Shown here: positions 18,554 through 27,365 of the stretch, in pieces
Layout: every line of letters begins with the position of its first letter
How positions within the stretch are numbered: position 1 is the stretch's first letter
Assembly: GCA_023380615.1 (NCBI GenBank)
Contig: JAMCRO010000009.1
Span: 1-37,736 of the forward strand
Reading direction: 5' to 3'
Length of the DNA: 37,736 nt
Source of the DNA: Candidatus Parvarchaeota archaeon
GTDB taxonomy: Archaea; Nanobdellota; Nanobdellia; Parvarchaeales; Parvarchaeaceae
Notes under the pieces: model-generated
What the model was told of the DNA's origin: nothing
Database searches by the model: none
Seen by the model: the letters and a program-made list of their open reading frames with translations, nothing else
Program-made: the position numbers and the translations under genes

Positions 18554-18967
18554 ATGAAATTGATAATTAAAAAAGAGGAAAAAGAAAAGAAAAGAATAAA
18601 CAAGCAGTTTATAGCTGCAATGCTTTTCTTTGTAGTAATAGCGGTTTTAGTATATTTTATTGCAGTATCCTTAAATCACGTTTCGCAGCAAAAGGACATC
18701 GCAAATTTAAATGCAGAGGCTGCAGCATACGGTCAGCAATTGACAAGCGAGATATCGGCTAATTCAACGGTTTGTACGCAGAATTATACATTTGCAAATG
18801 CAAGCAAGGCAACAATAGGCTGCGGTGCTGTTATCTATTGTTACTATTCATCTGCATGTCAATACAGCGGTCCACAATCCGCTAACACAGTAAGCTTTCT
18901 ATGCGATGCATTCAAACCAGATCAGGTAATAGCAACCGGCATGTGCTTTAAGGTTTCATTGAGTTGA
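18554..18967 (+). CDS. Single-pass exported small Cys-rich protein
   Basis: Basic N-terminus, TM FIAAMLFFVVIAVLVYFIAVS, ectodomain with six Cys. Confidence 0.72.
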   Translation: MKLIIKKEEKEKKRINKQFIAAMLFFVVIAVLVYFIAVSLNHVSQQKDIANLNAEAAAYGQQLTSEISANSTVCTQNYTFANASKATIGCGAVIYCYYSSACQYSGPQSANTVSFLCDAFKPDQVIATGMCFKVSLS

Positions 18968-18970
18968 AAA

Positions 18971-20191
18971 ATGGTTTCATTAGAGCAGATAGGAATATTG
19001 AATTTTCAGAGCTATAACCTAAAAGGAAAACTGTTTGAAAGAGAGGAAGACTTCAAGGTACAGGAAATAGAGGAAGACGGCGTAGTACTAAAGTTAGAAA
19101 GAGAAGAGAAGAAGGAAATAGAAGGAGAGAAGAAGGATTATCTGTTATTTACGTTGGTAAAGCGTGGAATATCAACACCTGAAGCAGTTAAGCTGATAGC
19201 AAGGAATTTGCACATCAGTTTCAAGAGGGTAGCTTACAACGGAAACAAGGACAAAAGAGCATTGACTTCTCAAAGAATGAGCATATTCAAGTTTGATTCG
19301 GAAAAATTAAAATTAGAAAACGAAAGGATATTTTTCAGGGACATAGTATACAGCAACGATCCATGCAAGATAGGAAAATTATATGGAAATCATTTTACCG
19401 TTACAGTAAAGAAATTAGAAAATTCTGTTCAAGAGCTTCAGGAAATAGTAGAAGAAACGGCGAAAGGAATACCAAATTTCTATGGTCCGCAGCGTTTCGG
19501 TGCGTCGTCCTTGAATATTGGCATATCCAGGAATATAATAAAAAGGGATTTCAAATCAGCTTTTTATGATTTAGTTCTCAAGGAAAGGGCAGAATCACAG
19601 TTGAATCAGCAGAAAAGAACAGAGATAAGAGATCTGTTTTCTCCATATCTTGAAGGCAGTGAAATAGACAGAGAAAAGGCAAAGGAAGCGCTTTCAAACC
19701 TTCCGGGTTTTATGTATTTTGAGAAGGAATCGTTGCAATACTTGCTGCAGCATAAAAACGATTATATAGGAGCTATAAGGATGATGCCTAAGTACATTCG
19801 CTTGCTTGTAATACAGGCATACCAGTATTACATTTTCAACAGAACGTTAAGCAAGCTGCTTGAAAATAAAAAAGCTAACGAATTGGAAAGCGAAATACCG
19901 ACAGTAGGCTATGACATGCAATTGAATGACGATGAAATCGGTAAAACAATAAAGGAGATATTGCTGCAGGAGGGTATAGATAACATAGAGGTATTTAAAA
20001 TAAGCAGCATGCCGGAAGCAAGCTTAAAGTCTTTTCTTCATCCATCCTTTTTCATACCTGAGAACTTTAATATAGAAAAAGAGGGAGAAAACGCGGAAAT
20101 AAGCTTTGACTTGAAAAAAGGATCATATGCAACCATACTTTTGATGAAGCTTTTCGGCGTAGAGAATGTCTATAGAGGAGTAGATTCATGA
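18971..20191 (+). CDS. truD: tRNA pseudouridine synthase TruD family
   Basis: FEREEDFKVQEIEEDG, VAYNGNKDKRALTSQRMS, GIPNFYGPQRFG. Confidence 0.93.
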   Translation: MVSLEQIGILNFQSYNLKGKLFEREEDFKVQEIEEDGVVLKLEREEKKEIEGEKKDYLLFTLVKRGISTPEAVKLIARNLHISFKRVAYNGNKDKRALTSQRMSIFKFDSEKLKLENERIFFRDIVYSNDPCKIGKLYGNHFTVTVKKLENSVQELQEIVEETAKGIPNFYGPQRFGASSLNIGISRNIIKRDFKSAFYDLVLKERAESQLNQQKRTEIRDLFSPYLEGSEIDREKAKEALSNLPGFMYFEKESLQYLLQHKNDYIGAIRMMPKYIRLLVIQAYQYYIFNRTLSKLLENKKANELESEIPTVGYDMQLNDDEIGKTIKEILLQEGIDNIEVFKISSMPEASLKSFLHPSFFIPENFNIEKEGENAEISFDLKKGSYATILLMKLFGVENVYRGVDS

Positions 20192-20249
20192 TTCTGCATG
20201 TGGAAGCAAGGCAAACATTATTAAATAGCAAAATAACCAATAATAAAAT

Positions 20250-21512
20250 ATGCTATCTTTAAGTGATTTATTTACTTCATCAATAGTGTTCGTTCTTCTA
20301 GTCCTGTCTATCTTCTGGATCTTCTACTTTTTTGACATAAACCATGAGATAAAGAAAGAAGAGGAAAATGAGTTAAAAATTAAGGAATTCCCAAGCGTGG
20401 CCGTTTTGATACCTGCCATATATGAGGGAAAAAGATTAAGAGAAACGATAGAAAACGTGAAGCAGACAAGCTATCCAAACTACAATATATATGTGGTTTT
20501 GAATAAATCCTCGACAAAGGAAACCGTAAAGGCGGCAACGGCAAAGGGCGTCAAGGTAATAAAAGCACCGTTTGATGGAAAAGCAAGGGTAATGAACTAT
20601 GCGATAAGGAACTACATAAACGAAAAGTTCCTTTTGGTACTGGACGCAGACACGTTTATAGAAAAGGATCTGATGACAAGGCTGGTTTATCACTTTAAAA
20701 ACAAGAAGGTTGCAGCAGTGGTTTCCTCAGTAAAGGTTTACAAACCAAAAAAGGTTGTGGAATACCTGCAGTACTATGAATACTTGCTGTCAATACTTGC
20801 AAGGAAGGCTTTGAGCAAAATAGGGGGATTAGTAATAATACATGGGGCAGGCTCAATGTTCAATACAGAAATACTGAAAAAGATAGGATATTTTGACGAC
20901 AACAACTATTCAGAGGACATGGAGATAGGCATGAGGATACTTACGCAGGGTTATAGGGTTGAGAGCTCAGTAAAAGCTATCTCATACACTGTTGTACCAA
21001 ATACATTAAGAAAGCTTTTCAAGCAGAGAGTAAGATGGTTCTCCGGCTTCTTTTTTAATGTCTTGAAATACAGGAAGACAGCGTTGGATTCAAAGAGGAA
21101 CGATATCTGGAAGATAGCTCTTCCTTTTATGCTGGTTTCAATATTTCTAAGCTTCTTCGTAATAATAGGCATAACATACACTGTAGTTGTATTTTTGCTG
21201 CCTGCTTACGGCATACTTTCAAATACGGGTTTATCCTTTTTTACAAGTTATTTCCTGCCGCAGATCTCATTCCTTACTCTGGACACTAGGATATTCTTGG
21301 AATTAGTCGGAGCAGGAATTGGAATTTTTTCAATAATCTATTCGTTACTAACGATTGACCACAAGTTTAAGGCCGTAAAGGACTTCTTCGGAATACTGGG
21401 ATACATGACTTTCTACTCCTTTTTCCTTTCATTTGTATGGTTATATAGTCTATCTGCGTTAGGAAAGTTTAAGGCTGGTAAATTAATATGGCTTCCAAAT
21501 ATAAGCGATTGA
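20250..21512 (+). CDS. Membrane GT2 glycosyltransferase
   Basis: VAVLIPAIYEGKRLRETIENV, LVLDADTFIEKD, SEDMEIGMRI, RVRWFSGFFF plus N- and C-terminal TM segments. Confidence 0.9.
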   Translation: MLSLSDLFTSSIVFVLLVLSIFWIFYFFDINHEIKKEEENELKIKEFPSVAVLIPAIYEGKRLRETIENVKQTSYPNYNIYVVLNKSSTKETVKAATAKGVKVIKAPFDGKARVMNYAIRNYINEKFLLVLDADTFIEKDLMTRLVYHFKNKKVAAVVSSVKVYKPKKVVEYLQYYEYLLSILARKALSKIGGLVIIHGAGSMFNTEILKKIGYFDDNNYSEDMEIGMRILTQGYRVESSVKAISYTVVPNTLRKLFKQRVRWFSGFFFNVLKYRKTALDSKRNDIWKIALPFMLVSIFLSFFVIIGITYTVVVFLLPAYGILSNTGLSFFTSYFLPQISFLTLDTRIFLELVGAGIGIFSIIYSLLTIDHKFKAVKDFFGILGYMTFYSFFLSFVWLYSLSALGKFKAGKLIWLPNISD

Positions 21513-22159
21513 CTTTGTCCATAGTCATAGCATTTGTAATAGTTGCTATAGTTTTGGTAGCAGGCTATTTTTACGATTCCAATAAAATATCCTACCTAAA
21601 TGCAAACCTGCAGAATTACGAACAGAATGTGAATGAATTGGAGCTTGCCACTCTTTTAACAACAACAAACAGCAGTTTTTCATGCAGTGTTCTGTCGGGG
21701 AACCTATACAACATAGCCAGCGAGATGCAGAACCTTGGAAGAGAGCTTACCAGCTCAAATCTAGCTAGCTCAGAAGTAAATTACCAGCAGCTTAACGATC
21801 AATACACATACGTAAGGGTTGAGTACTGGCTTTTGGCAAACAAGATAAATTCAATGTGCGGGGATAAGCTTGTAACTGTGATGTTTGTTTATCCTGGAAA
21901 CGGCGGAACAAACAGCATTGTAGAAGGCGATGAGCTTTCATTTCTGGCATATAAAAACGATTCCTTTGTTGTGAGCGCAATCGACGGAAACCTTAATCTT
22001 TCAATTGTAAGCATACTCCTAAAATCATATAACATAAGCAATTCTTCGCTTCCTGCTTTGATAATCGACGACAAATACGTTAAGGAAGGCTTTGTTAACA
22101 CATCTGAAATAGAAGAATTGCTATGCAAGTACGGCAGATGCCTCAACTTCAGCAGCTAA
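21488..22159 (+). CDS. Membrane-anchored protein with a C-terminal thioredoxin-like fold lacking CxxC (tentative)
   Basis: N-terminal TM; C-terminal pattern VTVMFVYPGNGG ... SSLPALIIDDKYVKEGFVNTSEIEELL resembles beta-strand / cis-Pro / edge of a Trx fold; overlaps the upstream GT gene by 25 nt. Confidence 0.55.
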   Translation: MASKYKRLTLSIVIAFVIVAIVLVAGYFYDSNKISYLNANLQNYEQNVNELELATLLTTTNSSFSCSVLSGNLYNIASEMQNLGRELTSSNLASSEVNYQQLNDQYTYVRVEYWLLANKINSMCGDKLVTVMFVYPGNGGTNSIVEGDELSFLAYKNDSFVVSAIDGNLNLSIVSILLKSYNISNSSLPALIIDDKYVKEGFVNTSEIEELLCKYGRCLNFSS

Positions 22160-22169
22160 ACATTTTACT

Positions 22170-23669
22170 ATGAGAAAAAAGAAATCAAATAAGATAATAT
22201 TCGGATCTGTCAAAAAGTTAATTTCAAGAAAATACATTATCATAGAAGTTCTTTCATTTCTCTCTCTTTTCATCTTCTCTGTATTAGTATTCAATTACCT
22301 AAAGAACTGGGACATGTTTGTAAGGATATTAAATGCAAGGCACATTTTCTTCAATGGCTATTACTATGAACCTATGAGGGCTTTATTCGAAAGTTTTGTG
22401 ATAGGCGTTTTCATGTTTGTTTCAAAGTCGTATGCCGTTTATATCTTCATATTTTTCGTTTCAGTGGTTTTCTTCATAGCAGTTTATTCCCTGTCAAAGG
22501 CATTGAAGCTCAACTTCCCGTTTCTTTTTCTCTTTACCCTTTCACCGTTTGTGCTTTTCTACGGGATAAAGAACGGCTCCGATCTTTTGGTCATAGCGTT
22601 TCTTTTAATTTACATAACTGCAATACTGAAGGACAAGCCTATTTTGGCAGGCGTTTTTCTTTCATTAGCATTTGTATCAAAGTCCTACGCTCTTCTATTT
22701 TCACCGCTCTTGCTTTTCTTCCTTTGGAACAGGAATTTAAAGGGAGTTTTAAAGCTTTTAGTTTCTGTAGTGTTCGCTGCGCTGGCATTGATTCCCTATT
22801 TTATTTACAACTTTTTAGCCTACGGTAATTTCCTTTACTCTATCGGTTTATCTTATCTTTATTTTCATATCTTTTCGTCGTACATCAGCTTGAGCCTTTC
22901 AATCAGTCACATAATGAACATTCCATTGATAGGTTTTATTGAGTTGTTGTTGCCGGCAGCGTTGCTGGTTTTCTTTTTCATTTATGACAGGAAACACTTC
23001 ATTGAAAAAATAAAAAAACATGAGAAAGAGTACGCAATGATAACAGTGGCATGCATTCTTTCTTTTTTGACCTATTTCTCCGTGGCTAACTTGCTTGCAA
23101 TAACAGGTCTGTCAATCTTTAGGTTCATGCTTCCTCTGTCAATTTTCATGTACATCCTTGCTTTCTCGTTCTTCACTGAAAAGCATATGAAACTCGTTTA
23201 CGTTTTCTTTGCACTGTCTTTCCTGATAGCGTTAATACTGCTTTATTCAAGCAGTTTATACGCTTTCCATCTCTCATACGCAAGCTCTGCGGTGTCACTT
23301 TTCACTTCAGTTTATAATTCGAGCAGCTGCACCGTATCCTCAAACGAATGGGTTTACCTAGATTACCTTGGTTTGAATGCAGTGCCACCACTTTCTTCTT
23401 ACGTTAATTATACGGGAGTTATACTTAATTTTGGACCAGTTAATACAACACTGCCGCTTGTGAAAAACAGCGGAAATATATACCTTTACGGATACAGCAA
23501 ATGCGGTTATTATCCTTCTTTGAATGAGTCCAGAGCATATTACGTTATGGAAGAGGAAGGCATACCCAACAATGCATGTTACTGGCTTTTTGGGATAAAT
23601 CCAAAATTAGGGTTTGGATATGACTCCTGCATTTCAATAAACAATGCCTTTTATGGTGTTTTCAGATAA
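22170..23669 (+). CDS. Polytopic membrane protein, GT-C-like glycosyltransferase candidate
   Basis: 499 aa, about 10+ TM segments, acidic first loop (KNWDMFVRILNARHIFFNGYYYEP), C-terminal extracytoplasmic domain; in an operon with a GT2. Confidence 0.55.
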   Translation: MRKKKSNKIIFGSVKKLISRKYIIIEVLSFLSLFIFSVLVFNYLKNWDMFVRILNARHIFFNGYYYEPMRALFESFVIGVFMFVSKSYAVYIFIFFVSVVFFIAVYSLSKALKLNFPFLFLFTLSPFVLFYGIKNGSDLLVIAFLLIYITAILKDKPILAGVFLSLAFVSKSYALLFSPLLLFFLWNRNLKGVLKLLVSVVFAALALIPYFIYNFLAYGNFLYSIGLSYLYFHIFSSYISLSLSISHIMNIPLIGFIELLLPAALLVFFFIYDRKHFIEKIKKHEKEYAMITVACILSFLTYFSVANLLAITGLSIFRFMLPLSIFMYILAFSFFTEKHMKLVYVFFALSFLIALILLYSSSLYAFHLSYASSAVSLFTSVYNSSSCTVSSNEWVYLDYLGLNAVPPLSSYVNYTGVILNFGPVNTTLPLVKNSGNIYLYGYSKCGYYPSLNESRAYYVMEEEGIPNNACYWLFGINPKLGFGYDSCISINNAFYGVFR

Positions 23670-23699
23670 CGTTATTTATGAATACTCTCTAGTAATTGT

Positions 23700-23921
23700 A
23701 TGAAAAAAAGGGATAAAAGACTGCTGGTAATATTGAAGGCTTTATGGATATACTTTACTCTTCTGTGGGCTTATATCGCAGTTGAAAATCTGGTTTACCC
23801 TGCTGCCGTTTACAGCACTAATTTCTCGGTTTACATTCCAATAAGGACAGATCTCTTGGGATTGATCTCATTTGCACTTTCGTTTATTTTCTACATTGTT
23901 TGGAAGCTGCAAGAAAATTAG
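23700..23921 (+). CDS. Small two-TM membrane protein
   Basis: 73 aa, two hydrophobic helices, downstream in the GT operon. Confidence 0.55.
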   Translation: MKKRDKRLLVILKALWIYFTLLWAYIAVENLVYPAAVYSTNFSVYIPIRTDLLGLISFALSFIFYIVWKLQEN

Positions 23922-23933
23922 TATTATATGAAT

Positions 23934-24938
23934 TCAGTTTTTTGACGTGCTCCATATGAAGTTTTCCGATAACAGGTATTTAAATATGAAGGACAGAACT
24001 ATACCGACCAGATTTGCTATCAGATACATAATAACAAATGACAAGTAGAATGCCACTCCCAGGTTTATTAGTCCAGCAACGAATGTTACAAGGGAAAATT
24101 TCAGTATAGATGGAATAAAGTTGCTTCTTCTCTTAAATGTAATGTAGTGGTTCATTAGGAAGTTTACAAGTGTAGATATTACTATCGCATAGACCAATGA
24201 AATGAAAAGAGGTAACTTTAAGTAAAAGACATACAATAACAATTCATTTAGGAATATTCCGAATATTCCTATCACTAAAAACACCAAAACCCTGTAATTG
24301 TTAAGTCTTAGCATCTGCTCTATGAACTCCATTATCACTTTTGGTTTTAGCTTCGATTTTCCATGTTTCCTGTATCCATAGGTATATTCCAAGTGCGTTT
24401 TTCTGCTTCCCTTCTTTAAGTTCATGAATATCTCTAGCATTATTTTGTAGCCCTGCGGTTTTACCCCGTTAAGGCTGACGCTTTTTGTGCGGAAGCCGAA
24501 AAAACCGGACATTGGATCCCTAAGCCAGGTGCTTTCAGGTACAAGCATGTAGAGTAACCTTTTAGCCGTTGTAGAGATAATGCCCCTGTTCCACAGTCTT
24601 TTTCCCACCTTTACGCACTCTACAAAGTCGTTTTTATCTAGAAGGTTAAAAACATCTTTTATTCTGCCGTAATCATGTTCAAAGTCGGCGTCTGCTACCA
24701 CCACCTTTGCGTCATTCTCCTTTATGGATCTGATGCCATCCATGACTGCAGATGCAAGCCCTCTTTTTCCCTTTCTTACTAATAGTTTTACGTTTTTGTA
24801 TTTTCTGCAGAGGTTTTCGGTTCCGTCAAGAGAATTATCATCCACTATTATGACATTATACTTAGTAAGAAGCGGCAGCAGTTCCTTCAGATTATCAGCT
24901 TCCTTGTATGTTGGTATTACAACGTAATTTTTCATCAA
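23934..24938 (-). CDS. Dolichol-phosphate mannosyltransferase-like GT2 fused to a GtrA-like membrane domain
   Basis: YVVIPTYKEADNLKELLPLL, IIVDDNSLDGT, VVADADFEHD, then four-TM C-terminus (FLVIGIFGIFLNELLLY.. LVNFLMNHYITF). Confidence 0.9.
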   Translation of the reverse strand: MMKNYVVIPTYKEADNLKELLPLLTKYNVIIVDDNSLDGTENLCRKYKNVKLLVRKGKRGLASAVMDGIRSIKENDAKVVVADADFEHDYGRIKDVFNLLDKNDFVECVKVGKRLWNRGIISTTAKRLLYMLVPESTWLRDPMSGFFGFRTKSVSLNGVKPQGYKIMLEIFMNLKKGSRKTHLEYTYGYRKHGKSKLKPKVIMEFIEQMLRLNNYRVLVFLVIGIFGIFLNELLLYVFYLKLPLFISLVYAIVISTLVNFLMNHYITFKRRSNFIPSILKFSLVTFVAGLINLGVAFYLSFVIMYLIANLVGIVLSFIFKYLLSENFIWSTSKN

Positions 24939-24974
24939 ACACTTTATATTTTATTGATTATATGTTTTTATAGT

Positions 24975-25283
24975 TTATATCCCGTATGCGGAATCATGCT
25001 CATCTAGGTTTTCTATGTATACTCCGTCGTTTTTGTCATACCTAAATATTATAACTTTGCTGCCTACATGTTTGCTTCTGTATCCCTTTAATCTTCCAGT
25101 CAGTTTTTCACTCTGTTCCGGATTGCAGCATATCCTTTCTATTGCCTTTTTGACCCTGTAAAAGTAATTTCCGTCTTTGCGGTACATTTTGTATATTTCA
25201 TTTGCAGTGTTTTCATTCAGGTTTAATGCCGTGTAACCGTTGCTTAAGATTTTTTCAAGCTCCGTCTTTTTATTAAAATCCAT
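24975..25283 (-). CDS. RelE/ParE-superfamily toxin-like protein, no adjacent antitoxin
   Basis: NPEQSEKLTGRLKGYRSKHVGSKVIIFRYDKNDGVYIENLDEHDSAYG matches the RelE-type core and terminal HDxxYG pattern. Confidence 0.7.
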   Translation of the reverse strand: MDFNKKTELEKILSNGYTALNLNENTANEIYKMYRKDGNYFYRVKKAIERICCNPEQSEKLTGRLKGYRSKHVGSKVIIFRYDKNDGVYIENLDEHDSAYGI

Positions 25284-25319
25284 TTATTTTACTGATTAAA
25301 AGTAGTATAAATACTTAAC

Positions 25320-25808
25320 TCACAGCTCATTTATCTGCACACGGTGCTTTTCCGATAGGTTTTTCAATTCACTTACAATTGCGGTCATCTCGCTCTGCGT
25401 CAACGTCTTTACAGTGTTTTCCTTTTCAGCAAAAGACTGAAAGAATTCTTTTTTGTTAACAGCCAAGTTGTCGTTTCTTTTTCTAGGCATAATATGAAAA
25501 TGCAGGTGCTTTATACTCTGTCCCGCGTTTTCCCCTTTCTGCAAAAGTAGATCAAAGTCGTTTGTATTTGCGTATTTCAGTGCAATGAATATTGCTTTGT
25601 TTGAAAAAGAGATGAAATCCTTCCGTTCACTGTCATTCAATTCAAGCATGCTTTCAATGTGCCTTTTCGGGATTATCAGGCAGTGGCCTTTGACTACCGG
25701 CCGAAGGTTGTATATTGCAATGAAGTTTTTATCTTCATAGAATTTTTCAAATTTTAAAGCGGTTTCGCTGCAGAATGCACATTCCATACTAGGTTTTATG
25801 GCTTGCAA
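25320..25808 (-). CDS. HIT-family hydrolase
   Basis: CAFCSE Zn-like Cys pair, VVKGHCLIIPKRH, GQSIKHLHFHIMPR histidine triad. Confidence 0.93.
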   Translation of the reverse strand: MQAIKPSMECAFCSETALKFEKFYEDKNFIAIYNLRPVVKGHCLIIPKRHIESMLELNDSERKDFISFSNKAIFIALKYANTNDFDLLLQKGENAGQSIKHLHFHIMPRKRNDNLAVNKKEFFQSFAEKENTVKTLTQSEMTAIVSELKNLSEKHRVQINEL

Positions 25809-25841
25809 TATTTATATACCAGTAAGTTATAATTTTAATAT

Positions 25842-27314
25842 ATGAATAAAGTCATTCCAGTAGCTGCTGTTATAATAGTTGTTTTAGTGATAGCTGTAGT
25901 TCTAGTGTCTTATCCAAACATAATACCAAAAACAACAAGCAGCACAAATACTACCGCGGTTCCAATAGCAATGACGGATCCTGCAGAAGTTCCTGCGAAC
26001 ACAACCAGTTTGTACATTTCCTATTCATCTTTTAAAATACTATACTTCTATGCGAACGGGTCCGGTAATTTTGCAAATGTGAACGCTTCCGGCAGCATTA
26101 ATCTCCTTTCTTTGGTAAATACCTCAAAGGTTCTGGCTTCTGCAAACCTTCCTGTAAATTCAATGATTAACTCAATACAGTTTTCAGTTGTTTCTGCCAA
26201 CATAACAATAAATGGGACTACTTATACTGTAAAAGTTCCAAGCCCAATCGTGTCGGCAATTATTCCTGCCAATTTCAACAAGGTCAACAGCTCTTCAGGT
26301 TTGATTTTAGACTTTACCCCGGCGGTAGTAACGGTTTATACCGCAAATTCAACACAATATATATTGATTCCTTCTCTTATGGCACTCTCATCAAAGGGCT
26401 TGACAAACAGGGCAGTGGGTGCAGTAGAGCACATTCCTGCTAACATCAACAGGTCCTTGTTCCTTGAAAGGCCGAATATAACTATTACAAGCGCAAGTTT
26501 GCAGCAAGTCGGCAATAGTACGAGAATATCAGTAACCGTAAAGGACAATTCAAATCAAAGCGTGATTCTTCAGCATTTGAGGCTTAGCATGGTAAATGGC
26601 TTCAAGCTTTCAACGCTTAACTTCAGCGTCAACTTGTCAGGAAATACTATACAAGGCGTAAATAACTACAGAAAGAACCTTCAAAATCAGGTTTCAGTGA
26701 TTAAATCAGAAATACCTTCAATAATAGGAAATTTAAACAGGTCTTTGGTTTCAAACCTTAGCAGCATAAACGCTAGTTTGTCAATAGGCGGTTACAACTT
26801 TTCAATCGGCAACGGTATAAATGGCAGGTTCGATAACATAAAATCAAGGGTGGAATCGCAGTTTAATAAGACGGAAGGAGAAATGCATCAGAATCTTGTA
26901 GCAAACGAAAACAGGGTTAACATTATGAACAGGATAGTTGCCGACAGGTCGGTAAACTTCTTCATTTCTTCCAATGCTACGCTTTTCCTTCCTTTCTCCG
27001 GATCTGCACTTTTTAATCTTCCAATAAACATAAGCCCCGCAAGTGTGCAAAGGATAAACAGCACGGATGTCGGCATTAACTATAATTACTCAGGTCTTTC
27101 AAACAGCATAGAAGAGAACAGCAACTTTTCGCTCCCAACTAACTTTGGCTACAGTCTGCGGGCAGGTAGTTCGGTAACGCTTACTTTCTTAGGGGGAATA
27201 AATCTTGGTAACGGTTTATTGTCATTAGAGCTCGTCCCAGGCACTCAGTATAATCTTTATCTTCAGGGGACCAACGGAGCAATGGCTTCCTATACGGTAA
27301 ACGCAACAAGTTAA
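25842..27314 (+). CDS. Exported DUF4382-like protein
   Basis: Signal/TM N-terminus; VPIAMTDPAEVPANTTSLYISYSSFKI...SINLLSL; many NxS/T sequons. Confidence 0.6.
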   Translation: MNKVIPVAAVIIVVLVIAVVLVSYPNIIPKTTSSTNTTAVPIAMTDPAEVPANTTSLYISYSSFKILYFYANGSGNFANVNASGSINLLSLVNTSKVLASANLPVNSMINSIQFSVVSANITINGTTYTVKVPSPIVSAIIPANFNKVNSSSGLILDFTPAVVTVYTANSTQYILIPSLMALSSKGLTNRAVGAVEHIPANINRSLFLERPNITITSASLQQVGNSTRISVTVKDNSNQSVILQHLRLSMVNGFKLSTLNFSVNLSGNTIQGVNNYRKNLQNQVSVIKSEIPSIIGNLNRSLVSNLSSINASLSIGGYNFSIGNGINGRFDNIKSRVESQFNKTEGEMHQNLVANENRVNIMNRIVADRSVNFFISSNATLFLPFSGSALFNLPINISPASVQRINSTDVGINYNYSGLSNSIEENSNFSLPTNFGYSLRAGSSVTLTFLGGINLGNGLLSLELVPGTQYNLYLQGTNGAMASYTVNATS

Positions 27315-27365
27315 TTCTTTTTGCATTTATTAAAACCTTAAGAAAATTTCTAAAGTACGCTATTT

